Notes: a model not told the origin generated them from the sequence alone. A DNA stretch of 64,000 bases from Xanthomonas sp. Leaf131 (GCF_001423495.1 NZ_LMOG01000017.1:186001-250000); one strand, 5' to 3'. Shown: positions 1 through 8,650, numbered from the stretch's first letter. Made by a program: numbers and translations.

Positions 1-607
1 CCTGTTCCAGGGTCTTGATCATTTCCGCACGCAGGTCGTGCAGGGTGTCGGTCGGCGGAACCGGGAAGTAGCCGCCCTTCACGCCGGGGCGATAACCGCT
101 GTTGCCGCCGTCGTACTTGGCGCCGGTGTTCCAGGCAGCCTCTTCCGAACCGACCTGGAAGAAGGTGTGGCCCATGTCGTTGGCGAAGCGGACCGAATCG
201 AAGATGAAGAATTCCGGCTCGGGGCCGAAGAACGCCTGGTCGGCAGTGCCGGAGGACTTCAGATAGGCCTCGGCGCGCTTGGCGATGCCGCGCGGGTCGC
301 GCTCATAGCTCTGCATGGTGGCCGGGTCGAGGATGTCGCAGGTCAGCACGATGGTCGGATCGGCGAAGAACGGATCCAGATAGGCGGTGCCTGCGTCCGG
401 GAGCAGGACCATGTCCGACTCGTTAATGCCCTTCCAACCCGCGATGGAGCTGCCATCGAACATCTTGCCTTCTTCGAACAACGCCGGCTCGATGATATTG
501 GCCGGAAAGGTGATGTGCTGCTGTACACCACGCATATCGACGAAGCGCAGGTCGACGAACTCGACCTTGTTGTCCTTGATCAGCTTTTCAACATTTTCCA
601 CGGACAT
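1..607 (-). CDS. glnA: Glutamine synthetase type I, N-terminal part (cut by left edge)
   Basis: Makes glutamine from glutamate, ammonia and ATP in the cytoplasm. Reading leftward from ATG 607 the protein begins [20 protein letters not shown] and continues through the GSI beta-grasp region with [17 protein letters not shown] and the start of the catalytic domain with [16 protein letters not shown], whose E-x-E is metal binding. About 202 codons are present; the C-terminal half and the adenylylation loop lie outside the window. The start is supported by the MSVENV opening and a GAGG about 10 nt upstream. Upstream lie a sigma-54 promoter and paired NtrC boxes, so nitrogen control through NtrBC is very likely. 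Family identity is clear from the sequence; the regulation is inferred from sites. Confidence 0.97.
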   Translation of the reverse strand, partial: MSVENVEKLIKDNKVEFVDLRFVDMRGVQQHITFPANIIEPALFEEGKMFDGSSIAGWKGINESDMVLLPDAGTAYLDPFFADPTIVLTCDILDPATMQSYERDPRGIAKRAEAYLKSSGTADQAFFGPEPEFFIFDSVRFANDMGHTFFQVGSEEAAWNTGAKYDGGNSGYRPGVKGGYFPVPPTDTLHDLRAEMIKTLEQ

Positions 608-653
608 CGGAAGAAACCTCAGGGGAAGTTAAGTGGCTCGTGGGCGGTACTGC

Positions 654-670
654 AGCAGGGACCGTGCCAA
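654..670 (-). promoter_or_regulatory. Sigma-54 (RpoN) promoter of glnA
   Basis: On the minus strand the sequence reads TTGGCACGGTCCCTGCT. It matches the -24/-12 consensus YTGGCACGRNNNTTGCW at every defined position but one, with GG and GC exactly 10 nt apart. Transcription would start near 643, giving a leader of about 36 nt before the glnA ATG at 607. Confidence 0.88.
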
Positions 671-732
671 GCGTCAGACTTTCACAAGTCGTTGATTTTG
701 CTTGCATCGCTTGAGTCCGCTCACGCTCAATT

Positions 733-749
733 AGCACTGAAATGGTGCA
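733..749. promoter_or_regulatory. NtrC-type enhancer box, proximal
   Basis: AGCACTGAAATGGTGCA differs from the NtrC consensus TGCACYNNNNTGGTGCA only at the first base. It is centred near -98 from the predicted glnA start and 31 bp (three helical turns) from the second box. Confidence 0.78.
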
Positions 750-763
750 AATCAATCGCATGG

Positions 764-780
764 TGCACCGATATGGTGCA
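764..780. promoter_or_regulatory. NtrC-type enhancer box, distal
   Basis: TGCACCGATATGGTGCA fits the NtrC consensus TGCACYNNNNTGGTGCA completely. It is centred near -129 from the predicted glnA start. It also lies 51 bp upstream of the uppP start codon on the other strand, so NtrC could influence uppP as well; that part is inference. Confidence 0.85.
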
Positions 781-830
781 TGCCGCAATGCACTATCCTG
801 ACGCCTCCCCCACCGCCGCTCCCCAGTCCG

Positions 831-1625
831 ATGTCCGATCTGATTTCCGCCCTGCTGTTGGGCATTCTCGAAGGCCTCACCGAATTCCTGCCGATCTCCA
901 GTACCGGCCACCTGTTGATCGCCGAACAATGGCTCGGACGCCGTTCTGACTTCTTCAATATCGTCATCCAGGCCGGCGCGATCCTGGCGATCTGCCTGGC
1001 GTTGCGGCAGAAGCTATGGAGCCTGGCCACCGGCCTGGGCGAACGCGACAATCGCGACTACGTGCTCAAGATCGGCGTGGCCTTCCTGGTCACTGCAGTA
1101 GTCGGGCTGATCGTGCGCAAGGCCGGCTGGCAGCTGCCGGAAACCGTACATCCGGTGGCCTGGGCCTTGCTAATCGGCGGGCTGTGGATGCTGGTGGCCG
1201 AGCACTTTGCCGGCAAATTGCCCGAACGCGATGTGGTGACCTGGAAGGTGGCCATCGCGGTCGGTCTGGCACAGGTCGTTGCCGGCGTGTTTCCCGGCAC
1301 CTCGCGCTCGGCCTCGGCGATCTTCCTGGCGATGCTGCTGGGCCTGAGCAAGCGCTCGGCGGCGGCGGATTTCGTGTTCATGGTGGGCATTCCGACCATG
1401 TTCGCGGCCAGTGGCTACGCGCTGCTGGAGATGTACAAGGAAGGCGGCTTCGGCAGCGAGAACTGGGCCGACGTAGCGGTGGCGTTCGTGGCCGCGACCA
1501 TCACCGGGTTTGTAGTGGTGAAGTGGCTGCTTGGCTACATCAAGAAGCACCGCTTCACGGTGTTTGCGGTCTATCGCATCGTGCTGGGCGCCGCCTTGCT
1601 GTTGTGGCTGCCGGCTGCGGCCTGA
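831..1625 (+). CDS. uppP: Undecaprenyl-diphosphatase (UppP/BacA family)
   Basis: Integral membrane phosphatase that recycles undecaprenyl pyrophosphate to the monophosphate carrier for peptidoglycan and O-antigen; overexpression classically gives bacitracin resistance. The 264-residue protein has the two family motifs: EGLTEFLPISSTGHL near the N-terminus (acidic EXXXE-type motif) and PGTSRSASA in the middle (the PGXSRSXXT motif), with several hydrophobic segments. The ATG at 831 was chosen over an upstream in-frame ATG at 780 because MSDLISALLLGILEGLTEF is the usual start; the upstream extension is proline-rich and overlaps the NtrC box. It is divergent from glnA. Length is close to E. coli BacA (273). 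Confidence 0.96.
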   Translation: MSDLISALLLGILEGLTEFLPISSTGHLLIAEQWLGRRSDFFNIVIQAGAILAICLALRQKLWSLATGLGERDNRDYVLKIGVAFLVTAVVGLIVRKAGWQLPETVHPVAWALLIGGLWMLVAEHFAGKLPERDVVTWKVAIAVGLAQVVAGVFPGTSRSASAIFLAMLLGLSKRSAAADFVFMVGIPTMFAASGYALLEMYKEGGFGSENWADVAVAFVAATITGFVVVKWLLGYIKKHRFTVFAVYRIVLGAALLLWLPAAA

Positions 1626-1761
1626 GAAGGCAATGGCGGTCGCGTGTCGTGCCCGTCCAGGCGGCGCGACATGCAAGCCACGCTGCCAGGCAGTGACGCC
1701 CGTCATTGCCCTGGCCGCGCGCTGGCGGTATCACTGACGTATCGATCACCGGGAGCCGCCC

Positions 1762-2571
1762 ATGCGTGCCGTGTTCTTCGCCCCTGCCCTGCTGGCGGCC
1801 GGTGTGACGGCCTGCGGGTCGAGTTCGCCGCCGGAGTCGCCCGGATCGAGCGCCGACGCTGCCACTGAGTCGGCGGCGATCACCGCGCCTGCTGCCGACA
1901 ACGCACCACTGCGGGCTGCCCTGCAGGCACAGCACTGGCAGTTGCAGCAGGCCAGCGATGCGCACGGTACCGCCTTGCGCAGCCTGTTCGTCGACGGCAC
2001 CGCGCCTCTGCAACTGGATTTCAGCGCTGAGCGCCTCCAGGTCAGCCAGACCTGCAACGCACTGGGCGCCAGCTATAGCGTGGCCGATGCGCAGTTGCAG
2101 ATCGGCCGGGTGGTATCGAGCAAACGCCTGTGTGCGCAATCACGACGGATGGCGCAGGAACGCGCCGCCAGCGAGTTGCTGTCCGGTCGCTTCGCAGTGG
2201 CGTTGAATAACGCCCAGACCGTGCCGCGACTGACCCTGACCCGCAGCGACGGCACCCGCCTGGTGTTCGCTGGCGCCCCCACCGCAGACACCCGCTACGG
2301 CGGCCCTGGTCAGACGGTGTTGATCGAAGTAGCCGCCGCGACGGTGCCCTGCGCCTCCGAGCCATCGCGCCAATGTCTGCAGCTGCGCGAGCAGGATGCG
2401 ACAGGACAGCCTGTCACCCAGAGCTGGCAACCCTTCGAAGGCAAGATCGAAGGCTTTGAGCACGAGAGCGGCATCCGCACCTTGCTGCGCGTCACCCGCT
2501 ACCCCGCCGCTGCGGGCGCAGACGGTGTGCCGGTGTATGTGCTCGATCAGATGATCGAAGCCAACGGCTAG
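1762..2571 (+). CDS. Lipoprotein with META (HslJ-like) and DUF4377-type domains
   Basis: A 269-residue predicted envelope lipoprotein. The N-terminus MRAVFFAPALLAAGVTAC ends in a lipobox (VTAC), with a Ser/Pro-rich linker after the Cys. Residues about 50-170 look like a META/HslJ domain (QHWQLQQASD, DFSAERLQVSQTCNALGASY), including a Cys typical of this fold. Residues about 175-265 resemble the small DUF4377 domain often paired with META (EVAAATVPCASE, GKIEGFEHESG, YVLDQMIEANG). META proteins such as HslJ are linked to stress and novobiocin resistance in E. coli, but the activity is unknown. A short gap separates it from uppP, and the next gene is convergent. Confidence 0.8.
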   Translation: MRAVFFAPALLAAGVTACGSSSPPESPGSSADAATESAAITAPAADNAPLRAALQAQHWQLQQASDAHGTALRSLFVDGTAPLQLDFSAERLQVSQTCNALGASYSVADAQLQIGRVVSSKRLCAQSRRMAQERAASELLSGRFAVALNNAQTVPRLTLTRSDGTRLVFAGAPTADTRYGGPGQTVLIEVAAATVPCASEPSRQCLQLREQDATGQPVTQSWQPFEGKIEGFEHESGIRTLLRVTRYPAAAGADGVPVYVLDQMIEANG

Positions 2572-2613
2572 CGATCGATTTTGAATGCACGACATGAGCG
2601 CGTGACCGCCGAT

Positions 2614-2650
2614 GCGATCAACGCGCCCGCGCAGTCGTGTTGTTGATCGC
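2614..2650. terminator. Hairpin between convergent genes
   Basis: GCGATCAAC (2614-2622) and GTTGATCGC (2642-2650) form a perfect 9-bp stem around a 19-nt loop, between the convergent stops at 2571 and 2653. No T-run follows on either strand, so a bidirectional terminator role is only suggested by position. Confidence 0.4.
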
Positions 2651-2652
2651 GC

Positions 2653-3264
2653 TCAGCGCAGCGCCGGATTCAACGTGTAGGTGCCATGCAACGCCGCCTC
2701 GGCCAGCACATGGCCCTGGATCGCCGACAGCACATCGGCTGCGGTGAAGTTGTCGGGCAGGCTGAGCTGGGCTACATCCAGCGCGAACACGCGGAAGAAA
2801 TAGCGGTGCACGCGCAAGTCGTTGAACGGCGGGTACGGGCCGTCGTAGCCCAGGTAGTTGCCGGCCATGTCGGCATTGCCGGCAAACCATTCGGTGTACG
2901 AATTCAAACCCTGACGCGCGCCGGCCGGACCGGCCGGCTGCGGCTTGCCTTTGGGCACGAAACCATCGCTGCAACTGCCCGCCGCAATCTCGTGCACGTC
3001 GGCGGGGATGTCGGCCATGGCCCAATGCACAAAATCGGTGCGTAGCTGATCCACCGGAATCTGCACATCATCGCGCCCCACCGTTTCCGGCACGGTCGGC
3101 ACGTCCGGATCCAGGCACAGCAGTGCGAACGAACGCGTGCCTTCGGGCACCTCGCTCCAGGCCAGATGCGGATTGCGATTGGGCGCAAAGCCTTCCGGCG
3201 TGCCGGCGGCAAACTCCACCGCGATGGGCTTGCCGTTTTCGATGCTGGTGCTGGTCAGGCGCAT
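2653..3264 (-). CDS. PEBP family protein (YbhB/YbcL, Raf-kinase-inhibitor-like)
   Basis: A 203-residue cytoplasmic phosphatidylethanolamine-binding-protein fold. Visible family signatures are LCLDPDVPT (the anion-site DPDxP motif), VHWAMADIPADVHEI, and GPYPPFNDLRVHRYFFRVFALD near the C-terminal third. The start at 3264 (MRLTSTSIENGKP) has a GGAG eight nt upstream, which decides it against a longer frame. Bacterial homologues YbhB and YbcL have no firmly assigned biochemical role; ligand binding at the DPDxP/H pocket is expected from the fold. It stands alone, convergent with the META lipoprotein. Confidence 0.9.
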   Translation of the reverse strand: MRLTSTSIENGKPIAVEFAAGTPEGFAPNRNPHLAWSEVPEGTRSFALLCLDPDVPTVPETVGRDDVQIPVDQLRTDFVHWAMADIPADVHEIAAGSCSDGFVPKGKPQPAGPAGARQGLNSYTEWFAGNADMAGNYLGYDGPYPPFNDLRVHRYFFRVFALDVAQLSLPDNFTAADVLSAIQGHVLAEAALHGTYTLNPALR

Positions 3265-3521
3265 GCAGGGTCTCCGTGAGGAATGATGCCGATCAGGGTG
3301 CCTGGGTCTGCGCAGCAGTGGAAGCCATCGCAATGGAACCCTCTGATGCGCTCGGTTGGGTGTATCGCTGCCGGTTCATCACGCCAGCGAACAATGCGGC
3401 AGCGTGATCGTGCGCCAGCCGCCCAGACGCTGCGGCATGCGCGTGCCGCCTTGCGCACCGGCCGCGCATCACTGGCAGTGCGCGCCACCTTCAGTCGTTG
3501 CCTGGCGGTGGCCACTCCGCG

Positions 3522-3637
3522 CTGATCCGTAGGAGCGGCCCTGGCCGCGCTGGGGCTTTATCGGTAACGCCTCATCGTCGGTGGCCGCATCCATCGGTAA
3601 CGCTTCATCGCGGCCGGGGCCGCTCCTACGGATCAGG
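3522..3637. repeat. Inverted pair of GTAG-type REP elements
   Basis: Two 28-nt arms (3522-3549 and 3610-3637) are inverted copies with one mismatch. Each carries GTAGGAGCGGCC followed by a GGCCGCG stem, the head of the GTAG REP family known in Stenotrophomonas and Xanthomonas. Inside, TATCGGTAACGCCTCATCG and CATCGGTAACGCTTCATCG are near-identical direct repeats. Nothing gene-like was seen in the rest of the gap (3265-3521 and 3638-3739). Confidence 0.85.
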
Positions 3638-3739
3638 GCGGTGCGAGCTGCGCAGCCGAATGCGGCGGCTGGTGGTGCATCTCGCACCGGGCACCGGCCG
3701 CGCCCACCCGACAGTGAGCGCAGCCATTCCGGTCGCCGC

Positions 3740-5812
3740 TCAGTCCTGCGGATAACCGAAGCGCACTGCGATCAAGGTGAGCAGATCGAATTGCGCGCCC
3801 AGCACGTTGCGGTAGTTGCGCCAGCGGCCCGATGCCAGGCGTGCGGGGCCGCGCGGTTCGATCAGCGGGAAGCTCAGGCCGAAGGCTTGTTCCAGCGCGG
3901 TGGAAATGCCTTGCGGGTCGCTCTCGATGCCGTCCAGACGGATGATCCGGTGCGGATACAGATCGCGCTCGTGCAGTACGGCGAGCTGTTCCAGCGCAAC
4001 CAGCAACCAGTCGGTGGCCTGCTGCGGGGACTGCACTGCCAACGGTGCAGGCGCACCGGCCGACAACCAGTCCAGCAGCATGTCGCGCGGGTCGCGCAGC
4101 GCGATTGCCAGGCGGCCTTCGGGCAGGTGCGGGCGCAGTGCGTTGAGCAAGGTGTTGTCCCACCACAGCAGCCAGTCGATGACGTTGCCGTCGTCGATGC
4201 CGCGCCGTGGCAGCTGCGCCTTCCAGCCTTCCACCAGCGCCAACGGTGCCAGCTCGCCGGAGGCCAGTTGCTCGACGCTGCGGTAGCTCTGCAGCGCATC
4301 GGACGGCGGGGTGGTGCCGTACCGGTCGCCGCGCACCAGCGGGGTGGCCGCGCCCATCACGGCGATCAGGCGTTCGACATGCGAACCGGGCACGCCCCAG
4401 ACGAACAGCGGACGCGCGGTCACCGCGTCGGGGATGGTGCCCAATGCCGGCCACTGCATCGGCTGCCTGGCGGCCTGCGGCGGCAACGGCAACCGGTGCT
4501 GGGCCTGTTCGCGCTGGAACTGCATCCAGGTCGCCAGCGCCGCATCGGGCTGGCCGGCACGGTCCTGCACATTGCCCAGCCACGGCCGCAGCACGGTCTG
4601 CCGGTTCTCGGGCAGCGAGTCGATCAGCGATTGCACGCAGGCGATCGCCGCCGGCGGATCGCGCTCCAACAAGGCTTCGACGATGCGCTCCTCGCCGCTG
4701 ATACGGCCCGGTTCCACCGCCACGATCTGCCGCGCCACCATTTCGGCTTCTTCGGCATGGCCTTGCATGTCGTGCACGCGCATCAGCGCTTCCAGCGCCG
4801 GCAGATGCTCGGGCATGCCCAGCAGCCAGCGCTCGATCACCGCCTGCGCCTGTGGTCCGCCGACCGGCTCCACCGCCAGTCGCGCAAGCCACAGATCGTG
4901 CGCATTGACCGAGGTGGCCAGTGCCGCATCCAGGGTGTCGCGCGCATCGTCCACCGCGCCCAACCGCTCCCACGCGCTCAGCAGCGCATGCAGCGTGCGC
5001 CGGTCGGCCGGCCAATGGGCTAGCGCCAGGCGCAGATGCGCCACGGCCTGGTCGGGGCGACCGGCCTGCAATTCCATTTCGCCCGCGAGCCGGCGCATTG
5101 CCGGAATATCGCCGCCGGGCTGGGCGAACACACCCTGCATCGCGGCCAGCGCATCGTCCAGGCGACCCTGGCGCTGGGCCAGCTGGGCGATGAAGGCGCG
5201 CATTGCCGTGCCCGGCGGATTGAGCTCGACCACGCGCTCGAAGGCGCGCTCGGCAAACGCGAAGTGTTCTTTCTGCAGATACGCAAAGCCCAGCGCGAAC
5301 AGCACGCGCGCATCGTCCGGCAATTGCTCGGCGGCGCGCGTCAGCAGCGACAGCGCGCGATCGCTCTGGCCGCGGCGCAGTTCCACCACGCCATCGACGG
5401 CCAGCAGCTGCGGATGCTCCGGCGCCAACCGCGCAGCAGTGCGGCTCAGCCGCTCGGCCTCGTCCAGATCGCCGCGCGCCACCGCCAGATGCGCCTGCAT
5501 CACGTAGGCGTTGAACTGGTTGGGGTCCAGCGCGGTGGTGCGCGCCAGTGCGGCATCGGCGGCGGACAGATCGCGCGTGGCCAGCAACACCCCGGCGCGC
5601 AGCAGATGCAGGTCGGCATCTTCCGGCGTCAGCGTCAGCGCGGTTTCGATGCTGGCCAGCGCCAGCGTGGGTTGGCCTTGCTGCTGCAAGGCCAGACCGA
5701 GCCAGCGGTGCGCGGCGGCGTTATCCGGCGCGCTGACGACCCACTCGCGGGCCAGCGCCACCGCATCGTCGGCCGCATTGCGGCGCAGGGCTTGAAGAAT
5801 GGCGTCTTGCAT
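3740..5812 (-). CDS. TPR protein with C-terminal sulfotransferase-like domain
   Basis: A 690-residue protein. Residues about 1-430 are a run of tetratricopeptide repeats (for example NAAAHRWLGLALQQQGQPTL, DADLHLLRAGVLLATRDLSA, DARVLFALGFAYLQKEHFAF). From about residue 465 the sequence resembles the sulfotransferase superfamily: VWGVPGSHVERLIAVMG sits where a PAPS 5'-phosphosulfate loop would be, and ALRDPRDMLLDWL matches the 3'-phosphate motif. The loop lacks the usual R-SGTT residues, so catalytic ability is doubtful. The start at 5812 (MQDAILQALRR) fits the first TPR helix; an upstream in-frame start would add about 30 atypical residues. No signal peptide. Role and substrate are unknown; similar architectures modify proteins or glycans. 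Confidence 0.8.
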   Translation of the reverse strand: MQDAILQALRRNAADDAVALAREWVVSAPDNAAAHRWLGLALQQQGQPTLALASIETALTLTPEDADLHLLRAGVLLATRDLSAADAALARTTALDPNQFNAYVMQAHLAVARGDLDEAERLSRTAARLAPEHPQLLAVDGVVELRRGQSDRALSLLTRAAEQLPDDARVLFALGFAYLQKEHFAFAERAFERVVELNPPGTAMRAFIAQLAQRQGRLDDALAAMQGVFAQPGGDIPAMRRLAGEMELQAGRPDQAVAHLRLALAHWPADRRTLHALLSAWERLGAVDDARDTLDAALATSVNAHDLWLARLAVEPVGGPQAQAVIERWLLGMPEHLPALEALMRVHDMQGHAEEAEMVARQIVAVEPGRISGEERIVEALLERDPPAAIACVQSLIDSLPENRQTVLRPWLGNVQDRAGQPDAALATWMQFQREQAQHRLPLPPQAARQPMQWPALGTIPDAVTARPLFVWGVPGSHVERLIAVMGAATPLVRGDRYGTTPPSDALQSYRSVEQLASGELAPLALVEGWKAQLPRRGIDDGNVIDWLLWWDNTLLNALRPHLPEGRLAIALRDPRDMLLDWLSAGAPAPLAVQSPQQATDWLLVALEQLAVLHERDLYPHRIIRLDGIESDPQGISTALEQAFGLSFPLIEPRGPARLASGRWRNYRNVLGAQFDLLTLIAVRFGYPQD

Positions 5813-6001
5813 GGCGGCGGCGTGTCCAGGACAAACCGCTATTGTAACGATGCGTGGAGCAGCGACTCGGCCCTCGTCAACAAGAACAATAACGTCGAGC
5901 ACAACAAGTCACTGCGCGTCACCCGCAAAATCCTTGCGCTGATTGCTTAACGCGAAGAGTTTGATCAATTGGTCGCCTACCGCTGATCACGCCGCGCCTG
6001 C

Positions 6002-6244
6002 TCATCTACGAAGCAGCACGCTCAACCCGTACCCCATACACAACAAGCCCAAAAGAAGGTGAGCCGCATACCAGGCAGCAGCCTCTGCTCCGAAAGATGC
6101 CGAACCTAGGCGTGGGCGAAAAATAATCTCGCCTGTCTGCATGTAGGTATAGAGCTTGATCGACGAAAAATAAGTCATCACGCCGCCTGCGAGCAGTGAT
6201 AGCAAGCCGACGACCTTGTCGTAGTAAGGATGTCTCTTCAGCAT
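6002..6244 (-). CDS. Small two-helix membrane protein of unknown function
   Basis: An 80-residue protein starting MLKRHPYYDKVVGLLSLLAG, with two hydrophobic segments (about 11-27 and 58-77) around a polar loop. Its ATG lies 2 nt after the TAG of the upstream YheT-type gene and has no Shine-Dalgarno of its own, which suggests translational coupling. The same frame is open far upstream, antisense-like through the hydrolase gene, but only this last part has protein-like composition. No family was recognised. Confidence 0.6.
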   Translation of the reverse strand: MLKRHPYYDKVVGLLSLLAGGVMTYFSSIKLYTYMQTGEIIFRPRLGSASFGAEAAAWYAAHLLLGLLCMGYGLSVLLRR

Positions 6245-6246
6245 GA

Positions 6247-7233
6247 CTAGCACGCTGCCGTCAGCCGCTCGGCCACCCAGCGTTCGGCAAAACCATCGCC
6301 GCGCGCGTTTTCCAGAAAGCCGCAATGGCCGCCCCAGCGCGCGATTTCCAGCTGCGCGTGCGCGGGCAGATGCCAGCCGGCGAAATCGGCGAACGGAATC
6401 ACCGGGTCGTCTTCGGCCATCAGGATGTGGACCGGTACCTGCAAGCCGGCCAGACGCTCGCCGGCGATCGAATAACTGTCGAAATACGCCTGCAACGAGC
6501 CGTGCCCGGTGTGCTGTTCGGCCAACCAGCCCATCAGGCCGCGCATGTCCAGCGCCAGGGTGGCATCGTCGTAGCCATGCTGATCGGGAAACAGCTTGCG
6601 TTTGCGCAGCAGCGACTCGCGCCAGCGACGGCGGAAATACCAATCGTAGAACTGCGGGCCTTTTTCCAGCTGCAACATGGTCGCCGCCGGATCCAGCAGC
6701 GGGCATACCGCCGCCACCCGCGCCACCGGCAGACCGGCAGCGGGCGCACGCAGGGCGAGCCGCAAAGCGAAATTGCCGCCCAGCGAATAACCGGCCACCA
6801 GCAGCTGCGGTGCGGGAAAGCGCCGCCACAGATCGCCTGCGGCGTTGACCACTTCATCGATGCGATCGGAGTGGAACAGGTCCACGTTGAGGTGATGGGT
6901 GCCGCCGTGGTCGCGGAAATTCAGCCGGAACACCTGATAGCCCAGGCCGAGCAGACGCGCTGCGGTGAGCCGCATGTAATTGGAATCGGCGCTGCCTTCC
7001 CAACCGTGCAACAGCAGCACCGTGCCGCGCAACGGTGCATCGCCGGGCGGAATGCTCATCCAGCCCTGCAGGCGCACACCGTCGCCGCCGTCGAGAATAT
7101 GTTCGCTGGTCACCGCGCCGCTGGCGGCCAGCAGTTGGCGGCTACGGATCCGGCGCAAGGCACTGCTGCCCAGCAGCGATTGCACATGCGGGTTGCGCAA
7201 CCAGCGTGGCGGCGAATAGTCGGAGACGTTCAT
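6247..7233 (-). CDS. Alpha/beta hydrolase, YheT (AB-hydrolase-4) family
   Basis: A 328-residue hydrolase of the YheT/ABHD1-3 family, predicted to act on short esters or lipids. The N-terminal PPRWLRNPHVQSLLG is diagnostic of the family. Core elements are LLLHGWEGS (oxyanion region), GYSLGGN with nucleophile Ser150, AEDDPVIP (acid) and GGHCGF (His). It sits 62 bp downstream of the acyltransferase gene on the same strand and directly upstream of a small membrane protein, so it is probably part of a lipid-related transcription unit. The physiological substrate is not known. Confidence 0.92.
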   Translation of the reverse strand: MNVSDYSPPRWLRNPHVQSLLGSSALRRIRSRQLLAASGAVTSEHILDGGDGVRLQGWMSIPPGDAPLRGTVLLLHGWEGSADSNYMRLTAARLLGLGYQVFRLNFRDHGGTHHLNVDLFHSDRIDEVVNAAGDLWRRFPAPQLLVAGYSLGGNFALRLALRAPAAGLPVARVAAVCPLLDPAATMLQLEKGPQFYDWYFRRRWRESLLRKRKLFPDQHGYDDATLALDMRGLMGWLAEQHTGHGSLQAYFDSYSIAGERLAGLQVPVHILMAEDDPVIPFADFAGWHLPAHAQLEIARWGGHCGFLENARGDGFAERWVAERLTAAC

Positions 7234-7295
7234 GCGCTCATCGGGCCAGGTACCAACGTGCTGGCCGCAGCAGTGATGAGCGTGGGCATCGCGGG

Positions 7296-8099
7296 CTAGG
7301 ACTCCATCGCCGCGATGATGCGTTGACGCGAGGTGTCGGCCAGGCGGCGACGTCCTTCGATATCCAGCGCGCCGACCGGCTCGAGAAAATGCACTTCGGC
7401 CAGCCGCGACGGCTCGCCGAGCAGACGCACGATATTGGCGAAGAAACTTTCGTGCTCGCCAAACGCCACCACCGCCTGGGCATTACCACGCTCGCCGTAA
7501 CGCAACGCCACCGGCTGCACCGGCACGCCGGCCTCGACCGCCGCCTGGAAAATGCGCGCATGGAACGGGCCGACCTCGGTACCGCCACGGGTGCGTCCTT
7601 CCGGGAACACGCCGACCGGCTTGCCGCTGCGCAGGCGTTGCAGCATTTCCTGCAGCACGCCGCCCAGCGATTCGGTATTGCCGCGTTGATGGAAGATGGT
7701 CTGGCCCTTGGTCGCCAGCCAGCCCACCAGCGGCCACCCGGCGATTTCGCGCTTGGCCACAAAGCCCATCACGCGCTGGCTGTGCAGCATCGAGATATCG
7801 ACCCAGCTGACGTGATTGGCCACGAACAGGGTCGCGCCCGGCAGCGGGGTGCCGAAGCGGCGCAACCGAAAGCCGAAGATGCGCATCAGATTGCCCTGCC
7901 ACCAGCGGATCATCCACTCGTCCAGGGTGTCGCCAGGCCCGGTGCGGATGCGCGCCAGCGGCGGTGCCACCACGCACAGCATGGTGATCGGCAGGCAGAC
8001 GCTCAGGTGCACCAACAGCATCGGCGCCCGATACAGGTAACGGAACCAACGCAACGCGCCGCCAGTGTCACGCGTGGCGTCCAGGGATGACTCGCTCAT
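7296..8099 (-). CDS. 1-acyl-sn-glycerol-3-phosphate acyltransferase (PlsC family)
   Basis: Transfers an acyl chain to lysophosphatidate or a related lysolipid at the inner membrane. The protein (267 residues from ATG 8099) has a hydrophobic segment at about 26-48, the catalytic H-x4-D box NHVSWVD at 95-101, and the FPEGRTRGG glycerol-phosphate-binding motif near residue 165. A GTG at 8138 would add 13 residues; neither start has a clear Shine-Dalgarno, so the start is uncertain. It lies between a hotdog thioesterase gene and a YheT-type hydrolase gene on the same strand. Confidence 0.9.
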   Translation of the reverse strand: MSESSLDATRDTGGALRWFRYLYRAPMLLVHLSVCLPITMLCVVAPPLARIRTGPGDTLDEWMIRWWQGNLMRIFGFRLRRFGTPLPGATLFVANHVSWVDISMLHSQRVMGFVAKREIAGWPLVGWLATKGQTIFHQRGNTESLGGVLQEMLQRLRSGKPVGVFPEGRTRGGTEVGPFHARIFQAAVEAGVPVQPVALRYGERGNAQAVVAFGEHESFFANIVRLLGEPSRLAEVHFLEPVGALDIEGRRRLADTSRQRIIAAMES

Positions 8100-8216
8100 T
8101 CGACGAACGGGACCGGTAACAGGGGAAGGAGGCGCCACTATTGTGACAGCAGCTTGGCGGCCGCGCAGCGCCAGCGGCGGGCAGCGCTGTTCCAGCCATG
8201 CGCTTGCACGGCGTGC

Positions 8217-8645
8217 TCAGCCATTGCTGCGCGGCACCACCGCCAGGGTCAGCCGCGAGACGCACACGCGCTTGCCGGCTGGATTTTCGATGCTGATGTC
8301 CCACACCTGGGTGCTGCGCCCGACATGCACCGCGCGCGCGGTGCCAATGACGACGTCCTGATAGGCCGCGCGCAGATGGTTGGCGTTGATCTCCAGCCCG
8401 ACGCACATCTGGGTGCTCATATCCACGCACAGGTTGCCGGCGCTGCTGCCCAGGGTTTCGGCCAACACCACCGAAGCGCCGCCGTGCAGCAGGCCATACG
8501 GCTGCTTGGTGCGCGCATCGACCGGCATGGTGGCGCGCAGCCAATCGTCGCCGGCCTCGGTGAACACGATGCCCAGGTGTTCGATCAAGGTGTCGCGGCT
8601 GGAGGCGTTGAGGGCTGCTAGATCGACGGGTTCGCGGAAGGTCAT
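8217..8645 (-). CDS. Hotdog-fold thioesterase (PaaI/YbdB type)
   Basis: A 142-residue acyl-CoA or aryl-CoA thioesterase. Family motifs are [21 protein letters not shown] (the HGG turn and catalytic acidic residue on the central helix) and the following [10 protein letters not shown] strand. It matches the length of EntH/MenI/PaaI enzymes; the substrate cannot be told from sequence. The ATG at 8645 ([12 protein letters not shown]) is preceded immediately by a 12-copy heptanucleotide array, so no Shine-Dalgarno exists at the normal distance. The frame stays open through the array, but that extension is repetitive PNPQSPI peptide and not part of the fold. It precedes the acyltransferase gene by 117 bp. 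Confidence 0.9.
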   Translation of the reverse strand: MTFREPVDLAALNASSRDTLIEHLGIVFTEAGDDWLRATMPVDARTKQPYGLLHGGASVVLAETLGSSAGNLCVDMSTQMCVGLEINANHLRAAYQDVVIGTARAVHVGRSTQVWDISIENPAGKRVCVSRLTLAVVPRSNG

Positions 8646-8650
8646 GGGCT

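Noticed and set aside
6245..6829. Upstream part of a 275-codon frame that contains the small membrane protein
   Set aside because: It lies in another frame within the YheT-type hydrolase gene and is Arg/Ala-rich; only the last 80 codons after 6244 look like protein.
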